In this document: positions 1 to 9,127 of the stretch, piece by piece
How the letters are laid out: each line of letters starts with the position of its first letter
How positions within the stretch are numbered: position 1 is the stretch's first letter
Origin: Sphingobacteriales bacterium UTBCD1
GTDB lineage: Bacteria > Bacteroidota > Bacteroidia > Chitinophagales > Chitinophagaceae
Assembly (NCBI GenBank): GCA_002066995.1
Contig: MWTC01000032.1
Span: 1-50,237, forward strand
DNA: 50,237 nucleotides
Direction: 5' to 3'
Notes under the pieces: generated by a model
Databases searched by the model: none
Told to the model about the DNA's origin: nothing
Seen by the model: only the letters and a program-made list of their open reading frames with translations
Program-made: the position numbers and the translations under genes

Positions 1-3000
1 AATACAATATCAACACGTGTGCCGTCTTCCAGGAACGGCATATCTTCAGCACGTACGATTTTTGCAACAATGCCTTTGTTCCCGTGACGCCCTGCCATCT
101 TATCGCCCACTTTCAATTTACGTTTTACGGCGAGGTACACTTTTGCAAGCTTCAACACTCCGGCAGGGAGTTCATCCCCGATCGAAATATTGAATTTTTC
201 CCTTTTATATCTTCCAAGCTCTTCATTGTACTTGATGTTGAAATTGTGCAGCATGGTATTGATCTGATCATCTGCTTTCCTATCTCCTGTCCAACCAAGC
301 GGGTTGATATTCTGATAATCTAACCCGGCTAAGTTTTTAGCAGTGAACTTTGCGCCCTTCCCGATCTGAACTTCTCCAAAATTATTAGACACACTATTGG
401 AAGTATGATCTTTGAGCAGGGTGGTCAGTTTATGTAACAGAACTTCCTTAAGATCCGTTTCATTTTTCTCATGCATTTTTTCCAGCTTATCAATAGCTGC
501 TTTCTCTCTTATTTTCGCATTCTTATCTTTCTTTGCACGCTGGAATAATTTTTTACTGATTACCACCCCTTCCACTCCATTCGGAGCTTTCAGCGAAGCA
601 TCTTTTGCATCACCGGCTTTGTCACCAAAAATAGCCCGCAATAATTTTTCTTCAGGAGTTGGGTCGCTTTCTCCTTTTGGAGTGATCTTACCAATCAGTA
701 TATCGCCTTCTTTTACCTGGGCGCCGATACGAATGATGCCATTCTCATCCAGCTCTTTTGTTGCTTCTTCAGATACATTGGGAATATCCGGAGTCAGCTC
801 CTCTTCTCCCAGTTTTGTATCACGAACCTCCAACTCATATTCTGAAATATGTACTGAGGTAAACAGGTCTTCACGAACCACTCGTTCACTTATAACAATA
901 GCATCTTCAAAGTTGTATCCTTTCCAGGGCATGAAGGCTACTTTCAGGTTTTTACCCAAAGCAAGCTCTCCATCCTGGGTTGCGTAACCTTCTGTAAGAA
1001 AATCACCTTTCTTAACCTTCTGCCCTTTTTTTACAGCAGGTTTCAGATTGATACAGGTTTCCTGGTTTGTTTTGATAAACTTAGTGAGTTTATAAATCCT
1101 GAGATCATCTTCAAAGCTTACCAGTTTTTCCATTTCATCCCTGTCATAGCGCACATGTATCTCAATGGCATCTACATATTCTATTACCCCATTTCCTTCT
1201 GCATGTATTTGTATTCTTGCATCACGTGCTGCTTTAGCTTCTAACCCGGTTCCTACAATTGGCACATCAGGGCGAATCAAAGGAACAGCCTGGCGTTGCA
1301 TGTTTGAACCCATCAGTGCCCGGTTCGCATCGTCATGCTCCAGAAACGGGATCAATGATGCACTTAATCCAACAATCTGGTTGGGAGCCACGTCCATATA
1401 CTCTACTTCTGTCTTATCCAGTATCGGGAAGTCCCCGGTTTGCCTTGAAGAAACTTTATCATTTACAAATTCACCTTTGTCATTCAAAGGAGCACTGGCT
1501 TGCGCAATTTTAGCTTCATCTTCTTCTTCTGCGCTGAGGAATGAAAGTTTTTTCATATCCACTTTTCCATTATCCACCTTCCTGTACGGAGTTTCAATAA
1601 AACCCATTTCATTGATCTTGGCATGAACGCAAAGAGTGGAAATCAAACCAATATTGGGCCCTTCCGGTGTTTCAATGGTACAAAGACGACCATAATGAGA
1701 ATAATGAACGTCACGAACTTCAAAGCCTGCTCTTTCACGGCTCAACCCTCCCGGTCCCAATGCTGAGATACGGCGTTTGTGAGTAATCTCACTTAACGGA
1801 TTCGTCTGATCCAGGAATTGAGACAACTGGGAAGTACCGAAGAAGGAATTGATCACTGAAGATAGCGTTCTCGCATTGATCAGATCCACAGGCGTGAATA
1901 CCTCATTGTCCCTGACATTCATTCTTTCACGGATCGTTCTTGCCATACGGGCAAGTCCAACTCCGAACTGGGCATAAAGTTGTTCGCCTACAGTTCTTAC
2001 ACGACGGTTGCTCAGGTGATCTATATCATCAATCTCAGCTTTACCGTTAGTTAGCCGGACAAGGTATTTTATGATCTCAATGATATCTTCTTTTGTCAGT
2101 GTTTTCTGATCCAGCGGTGCATCAAGATTTAATTTACGGTTGATCTTGTACCGTCCTACTTCCCCGAGATCATAACGCTTATCACTGAAAAATAATTTAT
2201 CAATAATGCCGCGGGCAGTCTCATTATCCGGTGCATCTGCCCCACGCAACTGGCGATAAATATGTTTTACAGCTTCCAGTTCACTATTGGAAGTATCTTT
2301 ATTCAGTGTGTTGTAAATTATAGCAAAATCTCCGCCTACATCATCTTTCTGAATGAAAACGCTTTTTACATCCATTTCAGAAATCATTTCGATCGCTTCT
2401 TCATCCAGTACCCTGTCGCGGTCCAGAACGATTTCATTCCGCTCTACAGATACAACCTCGCCGGTATCTTCGTCCACGAAGTCTTCTACCCATGTTCTCA
2501 AAACACGGGCAGCAAGCTTTTTACCAACATATTTAAGCAATGTCTTTTTATCTGACTTCACTTCATCTGCCATACCAAATAATTCCAGGATACTCTTATC
2601 CGTTTCATATCCGATAGAACGAAGCAGAGTGGTAACCGGGAATTTTTTCTTACGATCAATATAGGCATACATCACGTTGTTGATGTCAGTTGCGAACTCC
2701 ATCCATGCTCCTTTAAAAGGAATAACTCTTGCCGAGTAAATTTTTGTACCATTCGGATGAATAGATTGCCCGAAGAATACTCCCGGAGAACGATGCAACT
2801 GCGAAACCACCACCCTTTCAGCGCCATTGATTACAAAAGTTCCTCTGGGTGTCATGTAAGGAATATTGCCAAGAAACACATCCTGAACAATTGTCTGGAA
2901 GTCCACATGCTCCTCGTCATTACAACTCAAACGTAACTTGGCTTTGAGAGGTACTGCATAGGTCAATCCACGTTCCATACATTCTTCAATTGTATAGCGT

Positions 3001-3236
3001 GGAGGGTCAATGAAATAATCCAGAAACTCCAGAACGAAGATGTTCCTTGTATCTGTGATCGGGAAATTTTCTTTGAACACTTTGAACAATCCTTCAATGT
3101 TACGTTTGTCAGGAGTAGTCTCTAATTGAAAAAACTCTTTAAAGGATTGGATTTGCACTTCTAGAAGGTCCGGGGCCTCAGCTAAATGTTTGATCTTACC
3201 GAAGTCCACCCTTTGATTCATTTTTGTTGAAGACAT
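1..3236 (-). CDS. rpoB: RNA polymerase beta subunit RpoB (3' end beyond window)
   Basis: Beta subunit of RNA polymerase, which forms the catalytic cleft and the rifamycin pocket. The frame is open from ATG at 3236 to the window edge (about 1,078 codons), so roughly the last 190 residues expected for the family are missing. The protein starts [15 protein letters not shown]; a second in-frame ATG at 3221 is less likely. The rifampicin-cluster core [20 protein letters not shown], followed by [16 protein letters not shown], is intact, with the usual His and Arg of susceptible enzymes. The conserved [14 protein letters not shown] lies near the window edge. Unusually, rpoB is not directly behind rplL: a plus-strand gene separates them, and rpoB has its own promoter at about 3380-3409. 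rpoC is expected just outside the window. Confidence 0.98.
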   Translation of the reverse strand, partial: MSSTKMNQRVDFGKIKHLAEAPDLLEVQIQSFKEFFQLETTPDKRNIEGLFKVFKENFPITDTRNIFVLEFLDYFIDPPRYTIEECMERGLTYAVPLKAKLRLSCNDEEHVDFQTIVQDVFLGNIPYMTPRGTFVINGAERVVVSQLHRSPGVFFGQSIHPNGTKIYSARVIPFKGAWMEFATDINNVMYAYIDRKKKFPVTTLLRSIGYETDKSILELFGMADEVKSDKKTLLKYVGKKLAARVLRTWVEDFVDEDTGEVVSVERNEIVLDRDRVLDEEAIEMISEMDVKSVFIQKDDVGGDFAIIYNTLNKDTSNSELEAVKHIYRQLRGADAPDNETARGIIDKLFFSDKRYDLGEVGRYKINRKLNLDAPLDQKTLTKEDIIEIIKYLVRLTNGKAEIDDIDHLSNRRVRTVGEQLYAQFGVGLARMARTIRERMNVRDNEVFTPVDLINARTLSSVINSFFGTSQLSQFLDQTNPLSEITHKRRISALGPGGLSRERAGFEVRDVHYSHYGRLCTIETPEGPNIGLISTLCVHAKINEMGFIETPYRKVDNGKVDMKKLSFLSAEEEDEAKIAQASAPLNDKGEFVNDKVSSRQTGDFPILDKTEVEYMDVAPNQIVGLSASLIPFLEHDDANRALMGSNMQRQAVPLIRPDVPIVGTGLEAKAARDARIQIHAEGNGVIEYVDAIEIHVRYDRDEMEKLVSFEDDLRIYKLTKFIKTNQETCINLKPAVKKGQKVKKGDFLTEGYATQDGELALGKNLKVAFMPWKGYNFEDAIVISERVVREDLFTSVHISEYELEVRDTKLGEEELTPDIPNVSEEATKELDENGIIRIGAQVKEGDILIGKITPKGESDPTPEEKLLRAIFGDKAGDAKDASLKAPNGVEGVVISKKLFQRAKKDKNAKIREKAAIDKLEKMHEKNETDLKEVLLHKLTTLLKDHTSNSVSNNFGEVQIGKGAKFTAKNLAGLDYQNINPLGWTGDRKADDQINTMLHNFNIKYNEELGRYKREKFNISIGDELPAGVLKLAKVYLAVKRKLKVGDKMAGRHGNKGIVAKIVRAEDMPFLEDGTRVDIV

Positions 3237-3241
3237 AGACG

Positions 3242-3257
3242 TTAAAACCGGTTTTAA
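3242..3257. repeat. Perfect 16-nt palindrome in the rpoB leader
   Basis: TTAAAACCGGTTTTAA is a perfect palindrome lying 6 to 21 nt upstream of the rpoB start codon, inside the predicted leader. In RNA it could give only a short A/U stem with a CCGG loop. In DNA it looks like a dimeric protein site. No function is assigned. Confidence 0.5.
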
Positions 3258-3379
3258 ACGATAAAGGACGTACCAATCACATTAAGGCCATTGTAATTTT
3301 AAAAACAAAAGCCTGTGACTATCAGCTATTTAAACATGATTTGGAACGTCAAAATATTTCTGGCCAAAATAAAGGAACG

Positions 3380-3409
3380 CAAAGGTAAGAAAATAATATT
3401 CATGACCAA
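3380..3409 (-). promoter_or_regulatory. Predicted rpoB promoter (Bacteroidota type)
   Basis: Reading the minus strand, TTG (3409-3407), 19 nt, then TACCTTTG (3387-3380) matches the Bacteroidota housekeeping consensus TTG-N19-21-TAnnTTTG. Transcription would start near 3373, giving an rpoB leader of about 135 nt. It fits the need for a private promoter, because rplL is cut off by the opposing gene. Confidence 0.65.
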
Positions 3410-3504
3410 GAAAAGTTTGCTAACAAAAATCCGGCCATTTATACCACTAAGTGGGCATTTTCCTGGTCATGAAGTGTTCTTAAATTTATTAAAAATCTTA
3501 ATGC

Positions 3505-4476
3505 ATGAGATGGCAGGAACTTTTAAAGGATTACCTGACATTCAGCCGGAAAGAAAGAGTTGCCCTTCTGGCTATCGTATTTATAACGGTAATAGTTGCT
3601 CTGTTGCCAAAAATTCTTTCTCCATTTTATTTTTCTCATAAACCTGAATCTGATACCTCCTGGATCAATAAAGTAAAAAGCCTGGAAATAAGAGATTCCC
3701 AAAGATCATCATACCTGGACTCTCCCGAAAACGAAAATGAGAATGAATACCAATATGACCTGTCAGTTTCACAAACCCCGGCTCCAGAATCAAAGCTGTT
3801 TTATTTTGATCCCAATACCCTTCCCCCCGGGGAATGGAAGCGTTTAGGATTAAAGCAAAAAAACATACAGACCATACAGAACTATTTAAGCAAAGGTGGT
3901 CATTTTTACAAACCGGAAGATCTGCAAAAAATTTATGGATTATCAAAAAAGGACTATGAAAGAATTGCTCCTTATATCAGGATCAATAAAGCAGAAGGAA
4001 TAAAAGAAGAGAAAAAAACAACTGAACTTTCCACAAAAAATACTGGGTATAAAGAGCAACGGAAAATTAATAACCTTACAGTTATTGACATCAATACTGC
4101 AGATACTGCTTCCTTTATTGCCTTACCTGGCATAGGCTCCAAACTGGCAGCCAGGATTGTAAACTTCAGGGATAAGTTAGGCGGTTTTTACTCGGTAGAT
4201 CAAATCGCTGAAACCTATGGTTTACCTGATTCTACATTCCAAAAAATCAAATTTTATCTGAAATCAGAAAATCCCTCATTAAGAAAGATAAACATCAATA
4301 CTGCAACTATTGATGAACTGAAAGCCCATCCTTACATTAAATGGAGCATTGCCAACCCGATAGTTGCGTACCGAAAGGAGCACGGGGCTTATTCAAATTT
4401 AGAAGACATTAAAAAGATCCCCTCCGTTACAGAAGATCTATTCAATAAGCTTGTCCACTATCTTACTATTGAATAA
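3505..4476 (+). CDS. ComEA-like helix-hairpin-helix DNA-binding membrane protein
   Basis: A 323-residue protein with a short cytoplasmic N-terminus, one membrane segment (residues about 19-43) and a charged linker. Three helix-hairpin-helix units of ComEA type follow, at about 103-160, 194-252 and 262-320. The second and third open with the typical IDINTA/ININTA signature. The second has a canonical LPGIGSKLAARI hairpin; in the third it is altered to HPYIKWSIA. ComEA proteins bind double-stranded DNA non-specifically during uptake, but here the role is inferred only from fold and membrane anchor. The gene faces rplL tail to tail across a shared terminator and is divergent from rpoB, so it interrupts the usual rplL-rpoB linkage. 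No clear promoter was seen in front of it. Confidence 0.85.
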   Translation: MRWQELLKDYLTFSRKERVALLAIVFITVIVALLPKILSPFYFSHKPESDTSWINKVKSLEIRDSQRSSYLDSPENENENEYQYDLSVSQTPAPESKLFYFDPNTLPPGEWKRLGLKQKNIQTIQNYLSKGGHFYKPEDLQKIYGLSKKDYERIAPYIRINKAEGIKEEKKTTELSTKNTGYKEQRKINNLTVIDINTADTASFIALPGIGSKLAARIVNFRDKLGGFYSVDQIAETYGLPDSTFQKIKFYLKSENPSLRKININTATIDELKAHPYIKWSIANPIVAYRKEHGAYSNLEDIKKIPSVTEDLFNKLVHYLTIE

Positions 4477-4512
4477 AAATAACCTTTCCCGGAAAATGGG
4501 AAAGGTTATTTT
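4476..4512. terminator. Bidirectional terminator between the HhH gene and rplL
   Basis: A 15-bp perfect stem (4476-4490 with 4498-4512), a 7-nt loop GGAAAAT, A-rich on one flank and T-rich on the other, lies between two convergent genes. It can end transcription from both sides. Confidence 0.85.
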
Positions 4513-4528
4513 ATTTCTTAAAATACCT

Positions 4529-4906
4529 TTAAGCTATTTCAATATCTGCACCGGCATCTTTCAGCTTGTTAGCTATTTCTTCAGCTTCAGCTTTTGAAAC
4601 TCCTTCTTTCACCGGTTTCGGTGCGCCATCCACTAATTCTTTAGCTTCTTTCAGTCCTAAGCCGGTAATATCTTTAACGACTTTTACCACGTTAAGTTTG
4701 GATGCTCCTCCGCTTTTCAAAATAACATTGAATGCAGTCTTTTCTTCAGCGGCAGCTGTGCCACCACCATCTCCGCCACCGCTTACTACTACTGCAGCAG
4801 CTGCAGGTTCAATTCCATACTCGTTTTTCAGAAAGTCTGCCAATTCCTGAACTTCTTTTACAGTCAAGCTTACCAAGCTTTCTGCTAATGCTTTTACGTC
4901 TGCCAT
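4529..4906 (-). CDS. rplL: 50S ribosomal protein bL12 (L7/L12)
   Basis: Stalk protein of the large subunit that recruits translational GTPases. The 125 residues start at ATG 4906 ([12 protein letters not shown]). The N-terminal dimerisation domain is about 1-35, followed by an Ala/Gly hinge ([15 protein letters not shown]) and the C-terminal factor-binding domain from about 55, with [20 protein letters not shown]. The frame stays open upstream of 4906, but that extension matches nothing in the family. It is last in the rplK-rplA-rplJ-rplL unit and ends at a strong bidirectional terminator instead of running into rpoB. Confidence 0.97.
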   Translation of the reverse strand: MADVKALAESLVSLTVKEVQELADFLKNEYGIEPAAAAVVVSGGGDGGGTAAAEEKTAFNVILKSGGASKLNVVKVVKDITGLGLKEAKELVDGAPKPVKEGVSKAEAEEIANKLKDAGADIEIA

Positions 4907-5034
4907 TTGATTTGAATTTTTACCGTTTTCTTTTCCGCCAAACCGGCGAATCCAACGGCTGTTTAAAAAAATTTGTTTATGCCTTTGTTTTATACCATCC
5001 GGCCGGGTAGTTATTTTCAAATAATAAAACTCAG

Positions 5035-5553
5035 CTACTGCGCTGCCGGAGCAGCTTCTTGTTTCTTTTCCGCATTATGAAGCAAAGCAGCAATAACTCT
5101 TTTTGCAGGAGACTGCAATAAACCGATAACTTCACCGATCAATTCATTTTTCGTTTTGATCTTGCTAAGTGTTGCCAGCTGATTGTCTCCTGAGTACACA
5201 TCGCCATTAATAAATGCAGCCTTCAGCACGGGTTTTTCACCATTGCTGTCTTTGCGAAAAGTGCTGATGATCAGGGCCGGGTCTTTGGGGCTTTCAGAGA
5301 ACATCAATGCCGTAACATTGTTCAGCGCATCATACAATCCCGAATAGCGTTCGGCATCCAGGGACTCAAGTGCCTTTCTGATCAAAGTGTTTTTAGCCAC
5401 TCTCATTTCCACTTTTTTATTAAAACAGGCACGGCGTAATTTTCCAACCTGCTCCACACTCAATGACTCTGTATCGGTAATATAAAAATTATTGTACTGA
5501 GAAAATTTGCCTTTCAGCAATTCAATAACTTCCGTTTTCTGTTCTTTAGTCAT
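5035..5553 (-). CDS. rplJ: 50S ribosomal protein uL10
   Basis: Base of the ribosomal stalk. It carries bL12 dimers on its C-terminal helix and binds the L11 region of 23S rRNA. The 172 residues are of normal family length, starting [29 protein letters not shown] in the RNA-binding domain and the Ala/Gln-rich tail [11 protein letters not shown] are typical. It lies 128 nt before rplL and 27 nt after rplA in the same transcription unit. In many bacteria L10-L12 autoregulates through the rplJ leader; with only 27 nt between rplA and rplJ, such a leader is unlikely here. Confidence 0.97.
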   Translation of the reverse strand: MTKEQKTEVIELLKGKFSQYNNFYITDTESLSVEQVGKLRRACFNKKVEMRVAKNTLIRKALESLDAERYSGLYDALNNVTALMFSESPKDPALIISTFRKDSNGEKPVLKAAFINGDVYSGDNQLATLSKIKTKNELIGEVIGLLQSPAKRVIAALLHNAEKKQEAAPAAQ

Positions 5554-5580
5554 GATAATTAGTTTTAATCACATTTTCTA

Positions 5581-6276
5581 TTAGTGTGCAAATGCTTTCG
5601 TATCTATTAAAATACCCGGGCTCATTGAACTGGCCATACTGATTCCTTTCAGATAAATTCCTTTTGCAGAAGATGGCTTAGCCCTGATAATGGCATTTAA
5701 TAATTCCTGGCTGTTCTCAGCAATTTTTTCAGGAGTAAAACTTACCCTGCCTATTGATGCATGAATAATTCCCGCTTTATCTATCTTAAAAGCTATTTTA
5801 CCGCCTTTTACATCATTGATTGCCGCAACAACATCATTTGTAACAGTTCCGGTTTTGGGATTCGGCATCAGGTTACGGGGGCCAAGTACTTTACCCAGCT
5901 TACCAATCTTTGGCATGACAGAAGGTGTGGCAATAATCACATCCACATCTACCCATCCCCCTTCGATTTTTGTAACAAATTCATCCAGGCCAACATAATC
6001 TGCACCTGCATTTTTTGATTCTTCTTCTTTATCAGGATTACATAGTACCAGAACTTTTTTAGTCTTACCGGTACCATGCGGCAAAGTAACTGTTCCCCTT
6101 ATGGACTGATCTGCTTTCTTGGGATCAACGCCCAGGCGGATATGCAAATCAACTGAAGCATCAAACTTGCACGTAGTAATCTGTTTGACCAAAGCAGATG
6201 CTTCTTTAAGAGAATATTCTTTTTTGCTTTCTATTTTAGTCTCTGCAACTTTTCTTTTTTTACTGATGAATGCCAT
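5581..6276 (-). CDS. rplA: 50S ribosomal protein uL1
   Basis: L1-stalk protein that binds 23S rRNA, helps E-site tRNA release, and in many bacteria represses its own operon. ATG at 6276 gives 231 residues ([16 protein letters not shown]), the normal family length. An in-frame TTG at 6300 would add eight residues but abuts the rplK stop codon and is less likely. Family segments such as [20 protein letters not shown] and the C-terminal [20 protein letters not shown] are intact. It lies 24 nt behind rplK, in the rplKAJL unit. Confidence 0.97.
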   Translation of the reverse strand: MAFISKKRKVAETKIESKKEYSLKEASALVKQITTCKFDASVDLHIRLGVDPKKADQSIRGTVTLPHGTGKTKKVLVLCNPDKEEESKNAGADYVGLDEFVTKIEGGWVDVDVIIATPSVMPKIGKLGKVLGPRNLMPNPKTGTVTNDVVAAINDVKGGKIAFKIDKAGIIHASIGRVSFTPEKIAENSQELLNAIIRAKPSSAKGIYLKGISMASSMSPGILIDTKAFAH

Positions 6277-6300
6277 CGTAATACTTTTTTGAATATACAA

Positions 6301-6744
6301 TTAGTTTTCCCATGGAGCTTTTCCCTCGACTGTCAATCCCAAACTGCGGGCAGTGCCTGCCACCATTTTCATTGCACTTTCTAAAGTAAAGCAGTTCAGG
6401 TCAGGCATCTTGTCTTTAGCAATAGCCTCCACCTGTACCCAGGTTACCTTACCTACTTTATTGCGGTTGCTTTCCTTTGATCCTTTTTGAATTTTTGCAG
6501 CTTCCATCAACTGAATGGAGGCCGGCGCAGTTTTGATAACAAAATCAAAACTCTTATCAGAATATACTGTAATGATAACAGGGAGTACTTTGCCCATTCT
6601 ATCCTGTGTACGGGCATTAAACTGTTTGCAAAATTCCATGATATTGACACCCTTGGAACCCAGAGCAGGACCAATCGGTGGTGCAGGGTTTGCCTGGCCA
6701 CCTTTACACTGAAGCTTTACAAAGCCGGTAACTTCTTTTGCCAT
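6301..6744 (-). CDS. rplK: 50S ribosomal protein uL11
   Basis: GTPase-centre protein that binds 23S rRNA, also needed for stringent-response sensing by RelA-type enzymes. The 147 residues start [20 protein letters not shown]. The Pro-rich [20 protein letters not shown], the thiostrepton-region signature, is complete. It is the first gene of the rplK-rplA-rplJ-rplL unit, with its own upstream promoter and a leader of about 130 nt, because nusG is separated from it by an oppositely oriented methyltransferase gene. Confidence 0.97.
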   Translation of the reverse strand: MAKEVTGFVKLQCKGGQANPAPPIGPALGSKGVNIMEFCKQFNARTQDRMGKVLPVIITVYSDKSFDFVIKTAPASIQLMEAAKIQKGSKESNRNKVGKVTWVQVEAIAKDKMPDLNCFTLESAMKMVAGTARSLGLTVEGKAPWEN

Positions 6745-6809
6745 TTTTTACGATTTATTGGTTCAAACGTACTGTCGCTTAAGGCCAGCACTCCCAAATT
6801 CATCCATTT

Positions 6810-6861
6810 CCACCAAGGCATTTGCCAGGGCGGATCCACCTGCATTAAATCTTTGGTGGAT
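6810..6861 (-). promoter_or_regulatory. rplK leader with two mutually exclusive hairpins
   Basis: In the transcript, one strand (complement of 6851-6861) reads ATCCACCAAAG. It can pair with GGTGGAT (complement of 6834-6840; 7 bp, perfect) or with CCTTGGTGG (complement of 6810-6818; 8 of 9 pairs). Both cannot form together. Such a switch fits ribosomal-protein autoregulation (L1 binds the L11-L1 leader in other bacteria), but only the pairing is seen here. Confidence 0.45.
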
Positions 6862-6883
6862 TAGAAAGAACTAATTGGGGGTG

Positions 6884-6913
6884 CAAAGATAGAGTAGTTT
6901 ATCAAATTTCAAA
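6884..6913 (-). promoter_or_regulatory. Predicted rplKAJL promoter
   Basis: On the minus strand TTTG (6913-6910), 18 nt, then TATCTTTG (6891-6884) fits the Bacteroidota promoter consensus. The start would be near 6877. The rest of the interval 6914-7102, shared with the divergent methyltransferase gene, shows no further feature I can support. Confidence 0.65.
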
Positions 6914-7102
6914 CTTTAAAAGTAAAAAAAAAGCTTCCGGCCGGAAGAAATACAAAATTATACCCATTAGCCACTGATATGCAGTTCCCAGGCTCACCAA
7001 GGCCCTGTTTCTTATCATATCTTAACTGAGGATTAATTAATTTCAACTCCTGCCATATTAAATCCTGTATAAAACAAAATACATAGTTGTAATTCCATTT
7101 TT

Positions 7103-7819
7103 ATGAAACATTATATTATTCGCTATTTAAAATTTCTTTTCATTTATCTGAAGCTGTATAAGTTTTTCAGGTTATTTTCCGGTTTTTTTCTGAATCTGTT
7201 TTACCTGTCCGAGCTATCTGTTTGGATAAATCAAAACAAGAAAATAAAATTCAATGATTTCCCCTCAAAATGGAATTATCAGAAAAGATATACACTATAT
7301 ACATGGGTGTTGCAAAATGAGAACTTAACAGAAATTCCCATCAATTATCTTGAATTCGGAGTGGCGGGCGGAGAATCTTTTCGCTGGTTTTTGGATCAAA
7401 ACAAAAATCAGCACAGCCGTTTTTACGGGTTCGATACTTTTACAGGACTTCCCGAGGACTTTGGATCCTATAAGAAAGGAACATTTGATACAAGCATGAA
7501 AGCCCCTGAACTTACTGATCCAAGAGGGAAATTTTTCCAGGGACTATTTCAACAAACTCTTCCTTCTTTTTTGCCTGAACTGGATATTAAGAAAAGAAAT
7601 GTCATAATGCTGGATGCGGATTTATATTCTGCAACACTCTATACACTCACTGCACTGGCTCCTTTCATCAAAAAAGATGATATCATCTTTTTTGATGAGT
7701 TTGCCGTACCTACACATGAGTTTAAAGCATTTTATGATTTTACCCAATCCTATTCAGTCAACCTACAATTAATAGCCTCAGCCAGTAATTATTATTTTGC
7801 TGCATTCAAAATATTATAG
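7103..7819 (+). CDS. TylF/MycF-like SAM-dependent methyltransferase
   Basis: A 238-residue protein related to macrocin/sugar O-methyltransferases. The SAM-binding motif YLEFGVAGGESFRWF sits near residue 85, followed by RFYGFDTFTGLPEDFG. The acidic metal-site region is MLDADLYSATL and later DDIIFFDEFAVP. The first 50 residues are hydrophobic and basic and may sit at the membrane. These enzymes methylate sugar hydroxyls in natural products or surface glycans; the substrate here is unknown. It lies alone on the plus strand between nusG and rplK, breaking a normally continuous block, and looks more A/T-rich than its ribosomal neighbours, which hints at later insertion. Confidence 0.8.
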   Translation: MKHYIIRYLKFLFIYLKLYKFFRLFSGFFLNLFYLSELSVWINQNKKIKFNDFPSKWNYQKRYTLYTWVLQNENLTEIPINYLEFGVAGGESFRWFLDQNKNQHSRFYGFDTFTGLPEDFGSYKKGTFDTSMKAPELTDPRGKFFQGLFQQTLPSFLPELDIKKRNVIMLDADLYSATLYTLTALAPFIKKDDIIFFDEFAVPTHEFKAFYDFTQSYSVNLQLIASASNYYFAAFKIL

Positions 7820-7959
7820 CGGACTATTAACCAGCTATAAATCTTTAAATCTTATTTGAAGGTTGAAATGCTCATCCTGTTTTATAATTCCGGAATAGCT
7901 GCTGTAACACCCAAAGTGAAAATGACCGCACATTGAAAATTAATCTGCAACAATTACGA

Positions 7960-8541
7960 TCAACTGATTTTTTCCACCTGCATATAATTAAGTTCTACAG
8001 GCGTAGAACGTCCAAATATCTTTACAGTTACTTTTAATTTTTTCTTTTCATCATTTACTTCTTCTATTACTCCATTGAAATCGTTGAAGGGGCCTTCAAT
8101 AATCTTAATGGTTTCGCCTACAATAAAGGGTTCAACCATATTGACTCCTCCGGCCTCTGCCATTTCATCCATTTTACCAAGCATTTTATTAACCTCTGCT
8201 TTGCGTAATGCTATTGGGTTGTCTTTTCCTAAAAAATGGATGACATTGTTCGTATGCTTGATTGTATCTCGCAGGTCGTCATTAAGTTTTCCCTCTAAGA
8301 TCTCTATCATGACATAGCCAGGGTAATAGTTGCGTTCCCGCATCACTTTTTTCCCATTTTGCACCTTGTAAACTTTTTCTACAGGCAGAAATACCTGCTT
8401 AACAATCTCACCCCAGCCACCACGTGAAATTTCCTTATCGAGGTATTCTTTAACCTTACGCTCCTTCCCGCTGACTACCCGAAGTACATACCATTTGGTT
8501 TCCTGTTGCTGCACATTTTCAGTATTTGTACCTGCTTCCAT
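7960..8541 (-). CDS. nusG: Transcription termination/antitermination factor NusG
   Basis: Processivity factor that binds RNA polymerase and couples it to ribosomes or Rho. ATG at 8541 gives 193 residues (MEAGTNTENVQQQETKWYVL). The NGN domain begins at WYVLRVVSGKERKVKEYL, with FLPVEKVYKV and NYYPGYVMIEI. The C-terminal KOW domain contains GETIKIIEGPFNDFNGVIEE. The frame continues upstream into secE, so the start is chosen from the family N-terminus. It starts one base after the secE stop, so the two are translationally linked. No clear terminator was seen downstream (7820-7959). Confidence 0.97.
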   Translation of the reverse strand: MEAGTNTENVQQQETKWYVLRVVSGKERKVKEYLDKEISRGGWGEIVKQVFLPVEKVYKVQNGKKVMRERNYYPGYVMIEILEGKLNDDLRDTIKHTNNVIHFLGKDNPIALRKAEVNKMLGKMDEMAEAGGVNMVEPFIVGETIKIIEGPFNDFNGVIEEVNDEKKKLKVTVKIFGRSTPVELNYMQVEKIS

Positions 8542-8542
8542 G

Positions 8543-8737
8543 TTAGAATAATTGATTGTAAATAAATTTAAGGACATTACCGGCAGCAAAATCCATAATC
8601 CAGATAATACCTGTAATCACCAATGTAGCTGCCAGCGTAACCATTGTAGATTGTTGTAATTGTGCCCAGTTGGGCCAAGTTACTTTTTCTATTAATTCTT
8701 TGTAAGAATCCTTGAACAGTTTTGAAATTTTATCCAT
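8543..8737 (-). CDS. secE: Preprotein translocase subunit SecE
   Basis: Small essential clamp subunit of the SecYEG channel. It has 64 residues from ATG 8737 (MDKISKLFKDSYKELIEKVT). A GTG two codons upstream at 8743 is possible. The amphipathic helix with the signature ELIEKVTWPNWAQL precedes one membrane span (about residues 31-58). It is directly preceded by tRNA-Trp (14 nt) and followed by nusG (1 nt gap), the standard order. Confidence 0.95.
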   Translation of the reverse strand: MDKISKLFKDSYKELIEKVTWPNWAQLQQSTMVTLAATLVITGIIWIMDFAAGNVLKFIYNQLF

Positions 8738-8751
8738 AATCACTGAATTAG

Positions 8752-8822
8752 CACGGGCAGAGAGATTCGAACTCCCATCAACGGTTTTGGAGACCGCTAT
8801 TCTGCCATTGAACTATGCCCGT
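8752..8822 (-). tRNA. tRNA-Trp (anticodon CCA)
   Basis: A cloverleaf read on the minus strand has acceptor ACGGGCA/TGCCCGT, anticodon loop CTCCAAA with CCA, T-loop GTTCGAATC, and discriminator G. CCA is not encoded. It lies just upstream of secE, probably in the same transcript. Confidence 0.95.
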
Positions 8823-9019
8823 ATTATAACTTTGTTCCTCCGCTTTAAGAACTACCATTATTTCCAAACTCAGGAGGCACTTTTGTCATTGAATACCGGT
8901 GTTTTCAACCAGTATCGGGAGCAACTTGCTGTGTCTCGACTGCGTTCTTTATTTAAAAAAATCAAATCCTAAAAACTTATCCAGTGCCGTTTTTTGGAAA
9001 CTATAGCCTTAAGAAAATC
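8823..9019. other. Gap upstream of tRNA-Trp, no gene
   Basis: The tRNA-Trp-secE-nusG promoter should lie here, because a terminator behind tuf (9020-9051) isolates the unit. I found no good TAnnTTTG match on the minus strand and no credible small gene. Confidence 0.4.
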
Positions 9020-9051
9020 AAAAGCTATCCGCCTAACGGCGGACAGCTTTT
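9020..9051 (-). terminator. Terminator behind tuf
   Basis: A 14-bp stem (9020-9033 with 9038-9051; one G-U pair in the minus-strand RNA), loop GTTA, is followed by TTTTGATTTTC in the minus direction. It separates the tRNA-tuf unit from tRNA-Trp-secE-nusG. Confidence 0.8.
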
Positions 9052-9127
9052 AGATCATTGATACATACAAAGATATAAAATCATTTGTAATGCTCCAGCC
9101 TAAACTAAAATAAAAAGTTCCGGCTTA

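Noticed and set aside
412-1626. Long plus-strand open frames across rpoB
   Set aside because: They are antisense frames of a strongly conserved gene, Ser/Phe-rich without domain signatures.
3315-3641. Plus-strand frame of 108 codons before the HhH gene
   Set aside because: It overlaps the HhH start in another frame, carries no recognisable motif, and its upstream half lies in the rpoB promoter region.
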